From Metabacillus halosaccharovorans (GTDB lineage: Bacteria; Bacillota; Bacilli; Bacillales; Bacillaceae), in contig NZ_KV917371.1 of NCBI RefSeq assembly GCF_002019635.1, positions 62,001 to 126,000 of the forward strand: a DNA stretch of 64,000 nucleotides, written 5' to 3'. Shown here piece after piece: positions 33,697 to 42,156 of the stretch (the first letter of the stretch is position 1; each line of letters starts with the position of its first letter). The translations under genes were made by a program, and so were the position numbers. Below the pieces are notes generated by a model, which was given only the letters and a program-made list of their open reading frames with translations, ran no database searches and was not told where the DNA came from.

Positions 33697-35187
33697 TCAT
33701 TTCCCATCTTCATCTATATCTTCTTTTTCGTTTTTATTGTCAATTGACCACCAAAAGAATCCTTCTTCTTCAAGTAATATGTGAGCGGCTTTTGGACCAT
33801 ATGATCCGGATGGATAGTCATGTAGAGGGACTAAATTTTCCTCAAAAGCCTCTAAGATTGGCTGAACAAGCTGCCAAGATAATTCAACTTCTTTCCAATG
33901 AGCGAAAAAAGTAGCATCACCTTCTAATGCATCTACTAATATGTTCTCATATGCCTCCGGAATTCCCCTCTGTTCAGGTGTAAAGTCAACATGTATAGGT
34001 TCAATTTCCCCTTCTTTCAACGGATTTCGGCTATTTAACTGTAATGACACTTCACTTTCCGGGTTAATTCCGATTTCCAATAGATTAGGCTCTGTTTGTT
34101 TATTATATTTTTTCAAAGGATTTTTAAATTCAATCACGATCCTTGTTGATTTTTCCTTCATACGTTTCCCTGTACGAATATAAAACGGAACACCTTTCCA
34201 TAAAGAATCATCTATCCAAAGGCGGGCTGCGATGAATGTATCATTTGTTGAAGATGGATTCACACCGGGTTCTTTCTTATAACCTATTACTTGTTCACCA
34301 TTTATCTCTCCTGGTCCGTATTGACCCCTAATAACTTCTTTGAATACATCCTCTTTTTTTATAGGACGAACAGCCTCCATGACCTTTCTTTTTTCTTGAC
34401 GAATGTTTTTCGCAGAAAAACCATTTGGAAAATGCATGCTGAACATCATAAGCAATTGAAGTAAATGATTTTGAAACATATCACGAATTGCCCCTGCTTT
34501 TTCATAATAGGCAGCCCGCTTCTCGACTCCAACTATTTCACTTGCTGTAATTTGGACATTTGCAATATACTCATTGTTCCAAAGAGTCTGGAGAACAGGG
34601 TTCGCAAATTCCAATGTTTCCAAGTTTTGAACCATTGGCTTTCCTAAGTAATGATCTATTCTGTAAATTTCTTCTTCATCAAAAACACGTGATAATTTTT
34701 CATTCAATTCTCGTGCAGTAGTCACATCTTGTCCAAATGGTTTTTCAATAAGAAGTCGCTTCCACCCATTTGTTTGAACGATTTTAGACTCTTGTAGCTT
34801 TTTAACAATTACGCCAAAAAACTGGGGAGCTACCGAAAGATAAAACAGTCTGTTTTCCGGAATATGTAACGCGGTTTCTTGCGCTTTGATTAACGAATAT
34901 AATCTTTCATACTCTAAACCTTTTGTCACATCGACCTTACAATATCGAATGAGATGAAGAAAATCACTCATTTTTGGATCACTTGATGAATGATGTGAAA
35001 ATGAATCGATCGATGATTTGACATGATCGTGAAACGCATCATCGGTATACTCAGTAATACTCGAACCTATAATTGAAAATGGGGTTGGCAGCTTTTGGCT
35101 AAGAAATAATTCAAATAAGGCCGGAATGATTTTTCTTTTAGCTAAATCTCCAGTAGCTCCAAATAAGACAAATGTAGAACAATCCAT
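33697..35187 (-). CDS. zwf: Glucose-6-phosphate 1-dehydrogenase
   Basis: First enzyme of the oxidative pentose phosphate pathway, 496 residues. The NADP site is FVLFGATGDLAKRKIIPAL near the N-terminus, the active-site signature RIDHYLGKPMVQN lies near 170-182 with the catalytic His, and LIEKPFG is also present. ATG 35187 behind TGGAGGGCGG is chosen over the upstream ATG at 35211. It is the promoter-proximal gene of zwf-gnd. 6-phosphogluconolactonase is not in the cluster, as usual in Bacillus. Confidence 0.96.
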   Translation of the reverse strand: MDCSTFVLFGATGDLAKRKIIPALFELFLSQKLPTPFSIIGSSITEYTDDAFHDHVKSSIDSFSHHSSSDPKMSDFLHLIRYCKVDVTKGLEYERLYSLIKAQETALHIPENRLFYLSVAPQFFGVIVKKLQESKIVQTNGWKRLLIEKPFGQDVTTARELNEKLSRVFDEEEIYRIDHYLGKPMVQNLETLEFANPVLQTLWNNEYIANVQITASEIVGVEKRAAYYEKAGAIRDMFQNHLLQLLMMFSMHFPNGFSAKNIRQEKRKVMEAVRPIKKEDVFKEVIRGQYGPGEINGEQVIGYKKEPGVNPSSTNDTFIAARLWIDDSLWKGVPFYIRTGKRMKEKSTRIVIEFKNPLKKYNKQTEPNLLEIGINPESEVSLQLNSRNPLKEGEIEPIHVDFTPEQRGIPEAYENILVDALEGDATFFAHWKEVELSWQLVQPILEAFEENLVPLHDYPSGSYGPKAAHILLEEEGFFWWSIDNKNEKEDIDEDGK

Positions 35188-35267
35188 TTTCCGCCCTCCA
35201 TAAAAACTCATCTTTTACCTGTAGTCTGTCCAGTTTATTCCGATTTATCTAATTATTTTTGATCACG

Positions 35268-35304
35268 CCAAAAAATCCTTCATGTCTGCACAAAAAGGAT
35301 TTTC
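35268..35304 (-). terminator. Terminator of TauE/SafE operon
   Basis: AAAATCCTT and AAGGATTTT arms around 13 bases with T-run on the reverse strand, 20 bases after the stop at 35324. Confidence 0.75.
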
Positions 35305-35323
35305 ATTCAAAAAGAGTACCATT

Positions 35324-36136
35324 TTATAAGCCTTGAAAAATCAACCGGACCCCGACAACAACCAGGACAAGTCTTAAAATGACAATAACCGTTCCGTCTT
35401 TTAGGCGACGATTAATAAAAGCACCTGCTTTCGCACCAATCCAAGCTCCTGGTGCTAAAACAAGGATCCATAGCCACTCAATATTACCAAGCTGAATATG
35501 CGCAATTGATCCAACAATCGAAGACAAAAACACCATAAACATCGAAGTTGCCACCACAATGGAGGCAGGAAACCTGAATAATAAAAGCATCGTCGGAACC
35601 ATTAAGGAACCACCGCCAATTCCAAATAAACCGGACAAAACGCCAACGATAAAAGCAATCAAAACTGCAAGTACAGGTTGAAATTGTAAGATGTGCTCTT
35701 CACCCTGTTTATCTCTAAACGTATGAGTAATACCAACTGGATTTGTATTCGGCTTCAAATATTTTTGAACACTTAGGAGGAGTGAAATGAAAATGACAAA
35801 AGTCCCGAAGAATATGTAGAAAAGATGTAAATCAATTGTTTTATTAATCAATGCTCCCACAAAAGCTCCAGGCCCGCTTCCGATAAAAAAAATCATTCCT
35901 GCCTTAAAGTAAACTGTTTTTTGCTTCATATAACTTAGTGTTGAAGAAAGGCCTGTAACAATTAAGATGATCATTGAGGTCCCAACAGCAAGCTGTGGTG
36001 TTATGGATGGCAATAGACTTGTATAGTTTCCAATAAAAAGTAAAGCAGGTACGATAATAATTCCTCCGCCTAATCCGACTAGGCTACCGAGCATTCCTCC
36101 TGCTAGACCTATAAAGAATAATAAAACCAACAGCAT
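35324..36136 (-). CDS. TauE/SafE family anion exporter (UPF0721)
   Basis: A 270-residue membrane protein with about eight helices and the internal duplication typical of TauE/SafE: GMLGSLVGLGGGIIIVPALL in the first half and GVLSGLFGIGGGSLMVPTMLL in the second. A cytosolic loop of about 30 residues lies at 128-155. Family members move sulfite, sulfoacetate or related organic anions. Substrate is not deducible here. It is the second gene after a small membrane protein, 14 bases apart, with its own terminator. Confidence 0.87.
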   Translation of the reverse strand: MLLVLLFFIGLAGGMLGSLVGLGGGIIIVPALLFIGNYTSLLPSITPQLAVGTSMIILIVTGLSSTLSYMKQKTVYFKAGMIFFIGSGPGAFVGALINKTIDLHLFYIFFGTFVIFISLLLSVQKYLKPNTNPVGITHTFRDKQGEEHILQFQPVLAVLIAFIVGVLSGLFGIGGGSLMVPTMLLLFRFPASIVVATSMFMVFLSSIVGSIAHIQLGNIEWLWILVLAPGAWIGAKAGAFINRRLKDGTVIVILRLVLVVVGVRLIFQGL

Positions 36137-36150
36137 ATAAAAATCTCCCT

Positions 36151-36426
36151 TTAAGATTTCAACTTTTTACCTACTATGTAACCCGCATAAAATATGACAA
36201 GTGTGTAACCAAAAACCAGCAAAATTGATGTAGGAATGGACTTAGCAAACGTAATAAGAGCAGCAGATAGCTTCATTAGTTGTGGAAGCAATTGATCAAT
36301 GGTTGATAAATAATATACATGAACAATGAGCAAACAAAAAACAATGATAAAAATTGGACGAAATAACTTAATAATAGTCCTTTCTTTATTACCTTTTTTA
36401 TTTGCAGTTTTTCTCACCACAGCCAC
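36151..36426 (-). CDS. Small two-helix membrane protein, unknown function
   Basis: 91 residues: a basic cytosolic head (RKTANKKGNKERTIIKLF), a first helix at about 26-45 (PIFIIVFCLLIVHVYYLSTI), and a second at about 65-84 (TSILLVFGYTLVIFYAGYIV) with a GKKLKS end. GTG start at 36426 behind GAGGTG, with other in-frame GTGs close by. Only 14 bases separate it from the TauE/SafE gene, so it may be an accessory subunit. No family recognised. Confidence 0.65.
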   Translation of the reverse strand: MAVVRKTANKKGNKERTIIKLFRPIFIIVFCLLIVHVYYLSTIDQLLPQLMKLSAALITFAKSIPTSILLVFGYTLVIFYAGYIVGKKLKS

Positions 36427-36528
36427 ACCCCTACACCTCTTTCTATCATTCTACTGATTCTAGTATGAAGGATTGATATATCTTAAGCAAGAAGAACAGA
36501 TTTGATCTGTATGAAAGAAGAAACTTAA

Positions 36529-36562
36529 AAATAAAAGCGACCCCTTATAAAAGAGTCGCAAC
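36529..36562 (-). terminator. Terminator of cupin gene
   Basis: GCGAC and GTCGC arms (extended with one mismatch) and a T-rich tail on the reverse strand, 20 bases after the stop at 36579. Confidence 0.65.
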
Positions 36563-36578
36563 CTAACTAATGATTATC

Positions 36579-37148
36579 CTAATAGGATTCTTCCGCTGCC
36601 ATCGCTTCAGCTTTGGTAGTATGAACTGTACCAAATGGATGGTTAGGAGGGGCATAAATCGAGTAAAGCTTCAAAGGAGAATTCCCCGTATTTATAACAT
36701 TATGCCATGTTCCTGCCGGTATCAAGATAGCAAAATCATCATAAACATTTCGTTCAAAGCTTAAATTATTTTTTCTTTTTCCCATTCGAACAAGTCCCTG
36801 CCCTTGTTCTATACGTAAAAATTGGTCAACATTTGGATGCATTTCCAATCCAATATCCTCACCGGCATTAATACTCATTAATGTAACCTGTAAATGTGTT
36901 CCAGTCCACAAAGCTGTACGAAACGTATTGTTTTGCTTCGTTGCTTCATCAATATTCACAACATATGGCTTAGCTCCGTAATCTGCAATCGCCACTCTTT
37001 GATTGGAAAATTGTTGCCCATTTATCACATTGGCTTGATCAGTTACATTTGGGTATGTCCAATAGACAGACTGTCTTCCATAAGACGGCATCGGTGAAGG
37101 AACATAGTAAGAATATGGATTTTGATATACATAAGGAACAAAGTACAT
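36579..37148 (-). CDS. Cupin domain protein with Tyr/Pro-rich N-terminus
   Basis: 189 residues. The first 35 are Tyr/Pro-rich (MYFVPYVYQNPYSYYVPSPM), like spore coat or surface proteins. Residues 80-180 form a single cupin: motif 1 GEDIGLEMHPNVDQFLRIEQGQG with one of the usual histidines, and motif 2 FAILIPAGTWHNVINTGNSPLKL. The ending HPFGTVHTTKAEAMAAEE recurs in a cupin subfamily common in spore formers. Possibly spore associated, by composition. AAAGGGG precedes the ATG. Metal and substrate unknown. Confidence 0.78.
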   Translation of the reverse strand: MYFVPYVYQNPYSYYVPSPMPSYGRQSVYWTYPNVTDQANVINGQQFSNQRVAIADYGAKPYVVNIDEATKQNNTFRTALWTGTHLQVTLMSINAGEDIGLEMHPNVDQFLRIEQGQGLVRMGKRKNNLSFERNVYDDFAILIPAGTWHNVINTGNSPLKLYSIYAPPNHPFGTVHTTKAEAMAAEESY

Positions 37149-37221
37149 TGATCTTACCCCTTTCCTAGGTTCTAACCTATCCTATGCAATAGAAGATAAA
37201 ATGTACTTTTAATTACTCTTA

Positions 37222-38265
37222 CTAATCTAATTTGTCAAAACTATTTATTTTCTTTACAATATACTCCGCATCAAATCCAACCCCTTGTAATAAAGCAGAA
37301 CTACGACGATATTGCCAAGGTAGACCGATAAAATATAACCCTTTAATATTTGTTACTCCACGGGTATGGATAACATATCCTTTTTCATTTATTATATGAT
37401 TTATGTTCAACCAAGAAAAATTAGTTTTAAACCCTGTAGCCCAAATGACATTTTGAATTTCGAGTTCTGTTGAGTCCTCGAAAACCACTTTATGTTGATT
37501 TCCATCAGTTACACGTTTTTTCAACTTGATACGACCTTGTTTTATCGCTTCTTTTAATTCAAATCCAAAAATAGGGTCGCCTCTTTTTTGGATGAGCCTC
37601 CCTATTAAAGAAGTATTCGATGCTTTTAAAATACCGATTTTATCAAACCACCAGAAGATACTTTTTCTCCTAAGTAGCAATGGTAAGTAATTTAATTTCC
37701 TGCTAACAGCTAAAAATGTCTCTCTTTCTTTCGATAACTCAACAGCAATCTGTGCCCCACTGTTTCCACCTCCAACCACAAGAACATTTCCATCTACCAG
37801 TTGTTTTGAATTTCTGTATTGTGAAGAGTGAAGTTGATTGATGTTTACTTTCTTTGATAATGCAGGCAATGAGGGTATCTGAAAAGGACCTGTAGCGATG
37901 ACAAGATTTTCTGCTGAAAATTCATCATTTTTTGTCTTTATTATAAAATGACCTTCCTTTTCTGAAACACTCACAACTTCTGATTGAAAACGAATCTGTA
38001 TATTAAATTTCACTACATACTTCTGTAAGTAATCCACAACGTCATCTTTTGTTGGAAAACCGTGTGATTCTCCCTGAAACTTCATACCTGGTAAGGCACT
38101 GTACATACGGGGAGTAAATAAGACTAACGAATCATATCTTTGTTTCCAACATTCCCCTACCTCATTCTCTTTGTCTAAAATGAGAAAGCTTTTGTTAGAT
38201 TGTTTTAAATAATATCCCACAGCAAGCCCGGCTTGACCAGCTCCTATTATGATTGTGTTGTACAA
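37222..38265 (-). CDS. FAD-dependent monooxygenase-like oxidoreductase (CzcO/FMO family)
   Basis: About 347 residues. The FAD motif is IIIGAGQAGLAVGYYLK and the NAD(P) motif is VLVVGGGNSGAQIAVEL near 160. Between them are KQRYDSLVLFTPRMYSALPGM and the ATGPFQIP hinge, all as in CzcO/YrpB-like flavoproteins. The start is probably TTG 38265 behind AAAGGGGTG, because homologues begin at (M)YxTIIIGAG; the ATG at 38298 has no site. The true substrate is unknown; czcO-type genes are linked to metal resistance only by context elsewhere. Confidence 0.85.
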   Translation of the reverse strand: MYNTIIIGAGQAGLAVGYYLKQSNKSFLILDKENEVGECWKQRYDSLVLFTPRMYSALPGMKFQGESHGFPTKDDVVDYLQKYVVKFNIQIRFQSEVVSVSEKEGHFIIKTKNDEFSAENLVIATGPFQIPSLPALSKKVNINQLHSSQYRNSKQLVDGNVLVVGGGNSGAQIAVELSKERETFLAVSRKLNYLPLLLRRKSIFWWFDKIGILKASNTSLIGRLIQKRGDPIFGFELKEAIKQGRIKLKKRVTDGNQHKVVFEDSTELEIQNVIWATGFKTNFSWLNINHIINEKGYVIHTRGVTNIKGLYFIGLPWQYRRSSALLQGVGFDAEYIVKKINSFDKLD

Positions 38266-38466
38266 TGCATACACCCCTTTATATGTATAAGTGTTCATAT
38301 AAACATAATGACTGGAGATATTTGGTTTTTCAATAATTTTGTTCTATATAATATATGTAGAATTACGTCGAATATTGTCTAATCGAAAATAAACTAGTAG
38401 AATCGTACAATATCTAGCGATAATCGTTAATATCCTACTAAAATCGTAAATAAACTGTGTCATTTG

Positions 38467-38994
38467 TCAATTTCTATGTACTTTTGAAAAACCCGTAATT
38501 AAAAAACAAGTTAAAAAGGCAACTGCTGTAACAAAAGAGGCAAAAAATAGACCAATAAACCTCATAAACGTGTCTTCACCAGGATATTGAGGCTCTATCG
38601 TCATCATCATATAAATAAAAACGATCGTTAATATTAAGTAAAAACTACTGCCAACAGCTCCAAGTTTCAGTCTGTTACCTTTTGTTCCTTCCCAAGCTTT
38701 GTTGATCAAAATCCAAACATAAATACTTATGATAACAGCTAAAAACATAATCACTAAATGTAAATATGGAATCATGAGAAACATATGGCCATACAACAAA
38801 CCTCCTGTAAGGAGAAATAAACCGGCGTTTATTCCAAATAAACTTAAACCCGCTAACCAATGATACTGAAACCACCCTAACTTTTCCAACCTTTCAACAA
38901 ATGAATGATTTTCAGGTATTATTCCTCTTAACCGATTCTTAAAAAGAATGATCAATAGTAGGACCAAAAAACCAAAAAACAAAATTGAAGTCAT
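38467..38994 (-). CDS. Multi-pass membrane protein, unknown
   Basis: 175 residues with about five hydrophobic helices (residues 3-18, 46-65, 71-93, 111-131, 146-168) and short charged loops (KNRLRGIIPENHSFVERLEKLG after helix 1). AAAGGAG precedes the ATG. I do not recognise the family. It stands alone between the flavoprotein gene and an intergenic region with a Fur-like palindrome. Confidence 0.6.
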   Translation of the reverse strand: MTSILFFGFLVLLLIILFKNRLRGIIPENHSFVERLEKLGWFQYHWLAGLSLFGINAGLFLLTGGLLYGHMFLMIPYLHLVIMFLAVIISIYVWILINKAWEGTKGNRLKLGAVGSSFYLILTIVFIYMMMTIEPQYPGEDTFMRFIGLFFASFVTAVAFLTCFLITGFSKVHRN

Positions 38995-39144
38995 TTACTC
39001 TACTCCTTTTCCACTTTCTTTTAATATATTTCTAGCTTAATTTATATTTTATTGTTTTTCAATAAAAATGATTTATTTATCAATATTTTTTTGATGATTA
39101 TTAACAATATTAAACAAAAATATGTCTCAACTGTATATTCTTTT

Positions 39145-39156
39145 TGATAATTATCA
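39145..39156 (+). promoter_or_regulatory. Fur-like palindrome
   Basis: TGATAATTATCA is a perfect palindrome inside a run resembling half of a Fur box (GATAATnATTATC-type). It lies 54 bases before the small gene at 39210. Confidence 0.4.
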
Positions 39157-39209
39157 TAATAAGGAAGGCAAACAAAATATCATTTATTTGAAAAGGCGGT
39201 GTATGAACA

Positions 39210-39323
39210 ATGAAAAAAGGTCTACAAAATTCTAGTCTTGAGCAACAAAGAAATGATCATGAAACAGAATCAGCTTTTAAAAATGAGGGTGCAAAACAAA
39301 AAAATAAAGGTTCAAAAAAATAA
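39210..39323 (+). CDS. Small basic hydrophilic protein, 37 residues
   Basis: Starts MKKGLQNSSLEQQRNDHETE and ends in a lysine-rich AKQKNKGSKK. GGCGG lies ten bases before the ATG; an overlapping ATG at 39203 in another frame reads only ten codons. A strong terminator follows, and a Fur-like palindrome lies upstream, so it may be an iron-regulated small basic protein analogous to the Fbp peptides of Bacillus. It has no sequence similarity to them that I can see. Function unknown. Confidence 0.5.
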   Translation: MKKGLQNSSLEQQRNDHETESAFKNEGAKQKNKGSKK

Positions 39324-39350
39324 AATTCAGATCAGTTTTAATCTACAATA

Positions 39351-39385
39351 CAAAAAAGCACTCGTTTTACGAAGTGCTTTTTTTA
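39351..39385 (+). terminator. Bidirectional terminator between small basic gene and LLM gene
   Basis: AAGCACT and AGTGCTT arms with CGT/ACG extension and T-runs on both strands, 28 bases after the small gene's stop. Confidence 0.8.
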
Positions 39386-39393
39386 TTATTTGT

Positions 39394-40452
39394 TTATTTC
39401 AATCCACTTTGAGACTCCCATGCCGCTACTTCCTCACGAACTCTTGGTGCAACTTCTTTTCCTAATAACTCAATCGCTCTCATGACATCTTCATGTGGCA
39501 TTGATCCCACTGGAACATGGAGCATAAATCGTGTAATCCCTACGTTTTTGCGAAGGTGAATAATTTTCTCTGCAACCGTATTCGGATCTCCTACATATAG
39601 AGCGCCATCAAAACTTCGGGCTGCATCAAAGCTTTTCCTGTCATAATAACCCCATCCTCGTTCTTTCCCAAGCTGATTCATTACTTGTTGTGTAGAAGGG
39701 AAAAATTTATCTGCTGCCTTTTCAGTCGTTTCGGCAATAAAACCGTGTGAATGGGATGCAACAGTTAGTTTTGAGATGTTATGCCCCGCATGAGCAACTG
39801 CTTTTTTATATAGCTGAACCAATGGTTCAAACTGGATCGGACTTCCACCGATAATAGCCAATACTAATGGTAAGCCAAGAATACCTGCCCGGACTACCGA
39901 TTCAGAGTTTCCTCCACTACCTATCCACACTGGAAGCGGATCTTGCACTGGTCTTGGATATACACCTCTGTTTTGAATAGCTGGCCGGTGACCACCTCTC
40001 CATGTTACTTTCTCAGAGTCTCTTATTTTGAGTAACAGTTCGAGTTTTTCTTCAAATAATTCATCATAATCTTTTAAGTCGTAGCCAAACAAAGGGAAAG
40101 ATTCAATGAATGAACCTCTTCCTGCCATAATTTCTGCTCGTCCATTTGATATCCCATCAAGAGTTGCAAAATCCTGAAACACCCGGACCGGGTCAGCTGA
40201 AGAAAGAACTGTTACAGCACTTGTTAAGCGAATATGTTTCGTTTGAGGTGCTGCTGCTGCTAAAATGATTGCAGGATTCGATGCAGCAAAATCTTCACGA
40301 TGATGCTCACCGACTCCAAACACGTCTAATCCTACCTGATCAGCTAAGATAATTTCCTCCACTACTTCCCTGATTCTCTGTGCATGACTAACAACTTCAC
40401 CGGATTCTACATCTGGTGTTGTTTCCACAAATGTACTTATGCCTATTTCCAT
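39394..40452 (-). CDS. LLM class flavin-dependent oxidoreductase (bacterial luciferase-like), gene 1
   Basis: A 352-residue TIM-barrel flavoprotein. It opens MEIGISTFVETTPDVESGE, then shows VFGVGEHHREDFAASNPAIILAAAA, LDGISNGRAEIMAGRGSF and PVWIGSGGNSESVVRAG (FMN phosphate site). These fit the Atu2307/SP_0267-like subgroup of luciferase-like monooxygenases. Expected to use reduced FMN. Substrate unknown. AAGGGAG precedes the ATG. Single gene. Confidence 0.87.
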   Translation of the reverse strand: MEIGISTFVETTPDVESGEVVSHAQRIREVVEEIILADQVGLDVFGVGEHHREDFAASNPAIILAAAAPQTKHIRLTSAVTVLSSADPVRVFQDFATLDGISNGRAEIMAGRGSFIESFPLFGYDLKDYDELFEEKLELLLKIRDSEKVTWRGGHRPAIQNRGVYPRPVQDPLPVWIGSGGNSESVVRAGILGLPLVLAIIGGSPIQFEPLVQLYKKAVAHAGHNISKLTVASHSHGFIAETTEKAADKFFPSTQQVMNQLGKERGWGYYDRKSFDAARSFDGALYVGDPNTVAEKIIHLRKNVGITRFMLHVPVGSMPHEDVMRAIELLGKEVAPRVREEVAAWESQSGLK

Positions 40453-40555
40453 ATTATTTTTCTCCCTTGTAATTAGCTAGTATGTAAAACAAACAGGTAC
40501 TTTTAACTACTATATTCTAATATTTTTTTTCAATTCTTTGTAGTAATACAGCTTA

Positions 40556-40590
40556 AAGGAACATCCTCTCCTAAAAGTGAATGTTCCTAT
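40556..40590 (-). terminator. Terminator of ArsR-SRPBCC operon
   Basis: AGGAACAT and ATGTTCCT arms around a 16-base loop with a short T-run on the reverse strand, close to the stop at 40594. Confidence 0.6.
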
Positions 40591-40593
40591 GAG

Positions 40594-41031
40594 TTATTTT
40601 GTTTCAAGTATTCGTTTTATCTTCTGTAAGTCTTTATTATTTGCCTTTTTCATCATAGTTGACATAAATGGCGTAAAAAGTTTAGAAAATCCAGTTGGAA
40701 TTCCTTTATTTCTTAGAATCATCCGTGTTCGTCCCAGATCTTCTTCCTGCCATGTATACGTAGTTTCCATTGGAAATGGTCCAGTTGCAGTTTTCATCAC
40801 TAATTTTCTTTGTGGTTCATATTCGACAATTTCGTATACGTATGCAAGTTCCCGCCCCAGGAAATTGGCTTTAAAAGCAATTTGACTTCCTATAGCGAGA
40901 GGTTTTGGTGTTTTCCACTCAACAGCATGAATATTTACATACCATTTCGGAGCATGATCAGGATCTGTTGCATAATCTGAAACGACTTCAATAGGTTGAT
41001 TAATTACTATATCTGTTACCACATCCACCAT
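40594..41031 (-). CDS. SRPBCC family protein
   Basis: A 145-residue START-like helix-grip fold (polyketide cyclase/dehydrase type): VVTDIVINQPIEVVSDYATDPDHAPKWYVNIHAVEW at the start, then TYTWQEEDLGRTRMILRNKG and a long C-terminal helix. Such proteins bind hydrophobic ligands. It is the second gene of an operon, 21 bases behind an ArsR-SRPBCC fusion, which makes two START-like domains under one promoter. GGGGGAGG precedes the ATG. Confidence 0.83.
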   Translation of the reverse strand: MVDVVTDIVINQPIEVVSDYATDPDHAPKWYVNIHAVEWKTPKPLAIGSQIAFKANFLGRELAYVYEIVEYEPQRKLVMKTATGPFPMETTYTWQEEDLGRTRMILRNKGIPTGFSKLFTPFMSTMMKKANNKDLQKIKRILETK

Positions 41032-41052
41032 TTTTTGTTCCTCCCCCTGTTT

Positions 41053-41835
41053 CTAGGCTTTATTTTCTACATATTTTTTCAATAATGTTCCTAGGAGATA
41101 TTCCCAACCATGTTTATGATCCTGCTCCCAGTTTTCTTGGAGGACTCCTGAAGCAGTATGGGAAAGCTGAAGGACTGTTCCACCGTCTTTGTCAATAAGT
41201 TTATAGGTGTATGCACTGTTTACGGCTCCTTGCATTCCTAAATGACCTTGAACACGTATTTCTTCGGGTGCATTGACATAATAAACTGTCCCCCAAACAG
41301 CTCCTGCATTTTCTCCCCATTTTTCCATAAATTGTCCTCCCGGAACAGGTTCGAATGTAAATTGAGAGGATAGATGTTTAGGAGCTAAGCGGAATTCCCA
41401 CCAATCTTCAACTTTTTCCGTTAGTGCTTTAAATACTTGTTCACGACTTCCATCTATAAAAATCTCTTGTTCAATATGAAAAAACTTATTTGTTTCCGTC
41501 ATTTTTTGACCATCTCCTTTTTTCTCTACAACTGATCTAAGATTTAATAAAGAATTTGCCGTTGGCTGCATATACTTACCAACCCATCGGTTATACATTT
41601 CTTGTAGCGGGACAGCATTTAAATAATTGAGTTTGAATTTCCCTTTTCGTCTTGTAACAATCAGATTCCCTTCTTCTAAAATCGTTAAATGCTTCATTAT
41701 GGCATATCGTGTTACGTCAGGAAATGACTCATTAAGTTCACCTGTTGTTTTCGGTGATTGTTTTAGTAAATCGAGTATGTTTCTACGGATTGGGTGGCCC
41801 AATGCTTTAAAAACATTTGAAAGCATCTCTTCCAT
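41053..41835 (-). CDS. ArsR-type HTH fused to an SRPBCC (AHSA1-like) domain
   Basis: 260 residues. The N-terminal 90 are an ArsR winged helix without metal-binding cysteines (FKALGHPIRRNILDLLKQSPKTTGELNESF, then YAIMKHLTILEEGNLIVTRRKGKFKLNYLN). After a linker, residues 118-260 form an AHSA1/SRPBCC ligand-binding fold (IEQEIFIDGSREQVFKALTEKVEDWWE, ending in HGWEYLLGTLLKKYVE). The fusion suggests a repressor sensing a hydrophobic ligand directly. ATG 41835 behind AGGAGGGGTGAA is preferred to the GTG at 41850. A 47-bp palindrome just upstream is the likely operator. Co-transcribed with the SRPBCC gene. Confidence 0.85.
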   Translation of the reverse strand: MEEMLSNVFKALGHPIRRNILDLLKQSPKTTGELNESFPDVTRYAIMKHLTILEEGNLIVTRRKGKFKLNYLNAVPLQEMYNRWVGKYMQPTANSLLNLRSVVEKKGDGQKMTETNKFFHIEQEIFIDGSREQVFKALTEKVEDWWEFRLAPKHLSSQFTFEPVPGGQFMEKWGENAGAVWGTVYYVNAPEEIRVQGHLGMQGAVNSAYTYKLIDKDGGTVLQLSHTASGVLQENWEQDHKHGWEYLLGTLLKKYVENKA

Positions 41836-41870
41836 TTCACCCCTCCTCACTTAATCATTCATTGTTTCTT

Positions 41871-41917
41871 ATGTTACCAAATGGTCACTTATCAATCATG
41901 TGACCTTATGGTAACAT
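41871..41917 (-). promoter_or_regulatory. Large palindrome, likely operator of the ArsR-SRPBCC regulator
   Basis: Outer arms ATGTTACC and GGTAACAT and inner arms ATGGTCAC and GTGACC flank a short centre, giving a 47-bp dyad. It begins 36 bases before the regulator's start codon. The repeated GTTACC/GGTCAC units suggest two dimers. Confidence 0.6.
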
Positions 41918-42098
41918 GTTAATAATATATTGGTCAAGCCTTCAAATGGATAAGCTAATACACTGTTTCTTAAAGTCTTACCTATTCACTTATTCAATTT
42001 AACTATCTTAATTATGGGCCAATTGATAAACTAACTGTTATCTCATTCCTATCAAATTATTGCCTTTTTATTCCAATTCAATTATTTAAACTGAAATA

Positions 42099-42135
42099 AA
42101 AAAAGCATGGAAATGACCGTAGATTCCACGCTTAA
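42099..42135 (-). terminator. Terminator of DUF421 gene
   Basis: AAGCGTGGAA and TTCCATGCTT (one mismatch) with a long T-run on the reverse strand, about 20 bases after the stop at 42157. Confidence 0.75.
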
Positions 42136-42156
42136 ATATCCTATATTCATTTCCAA

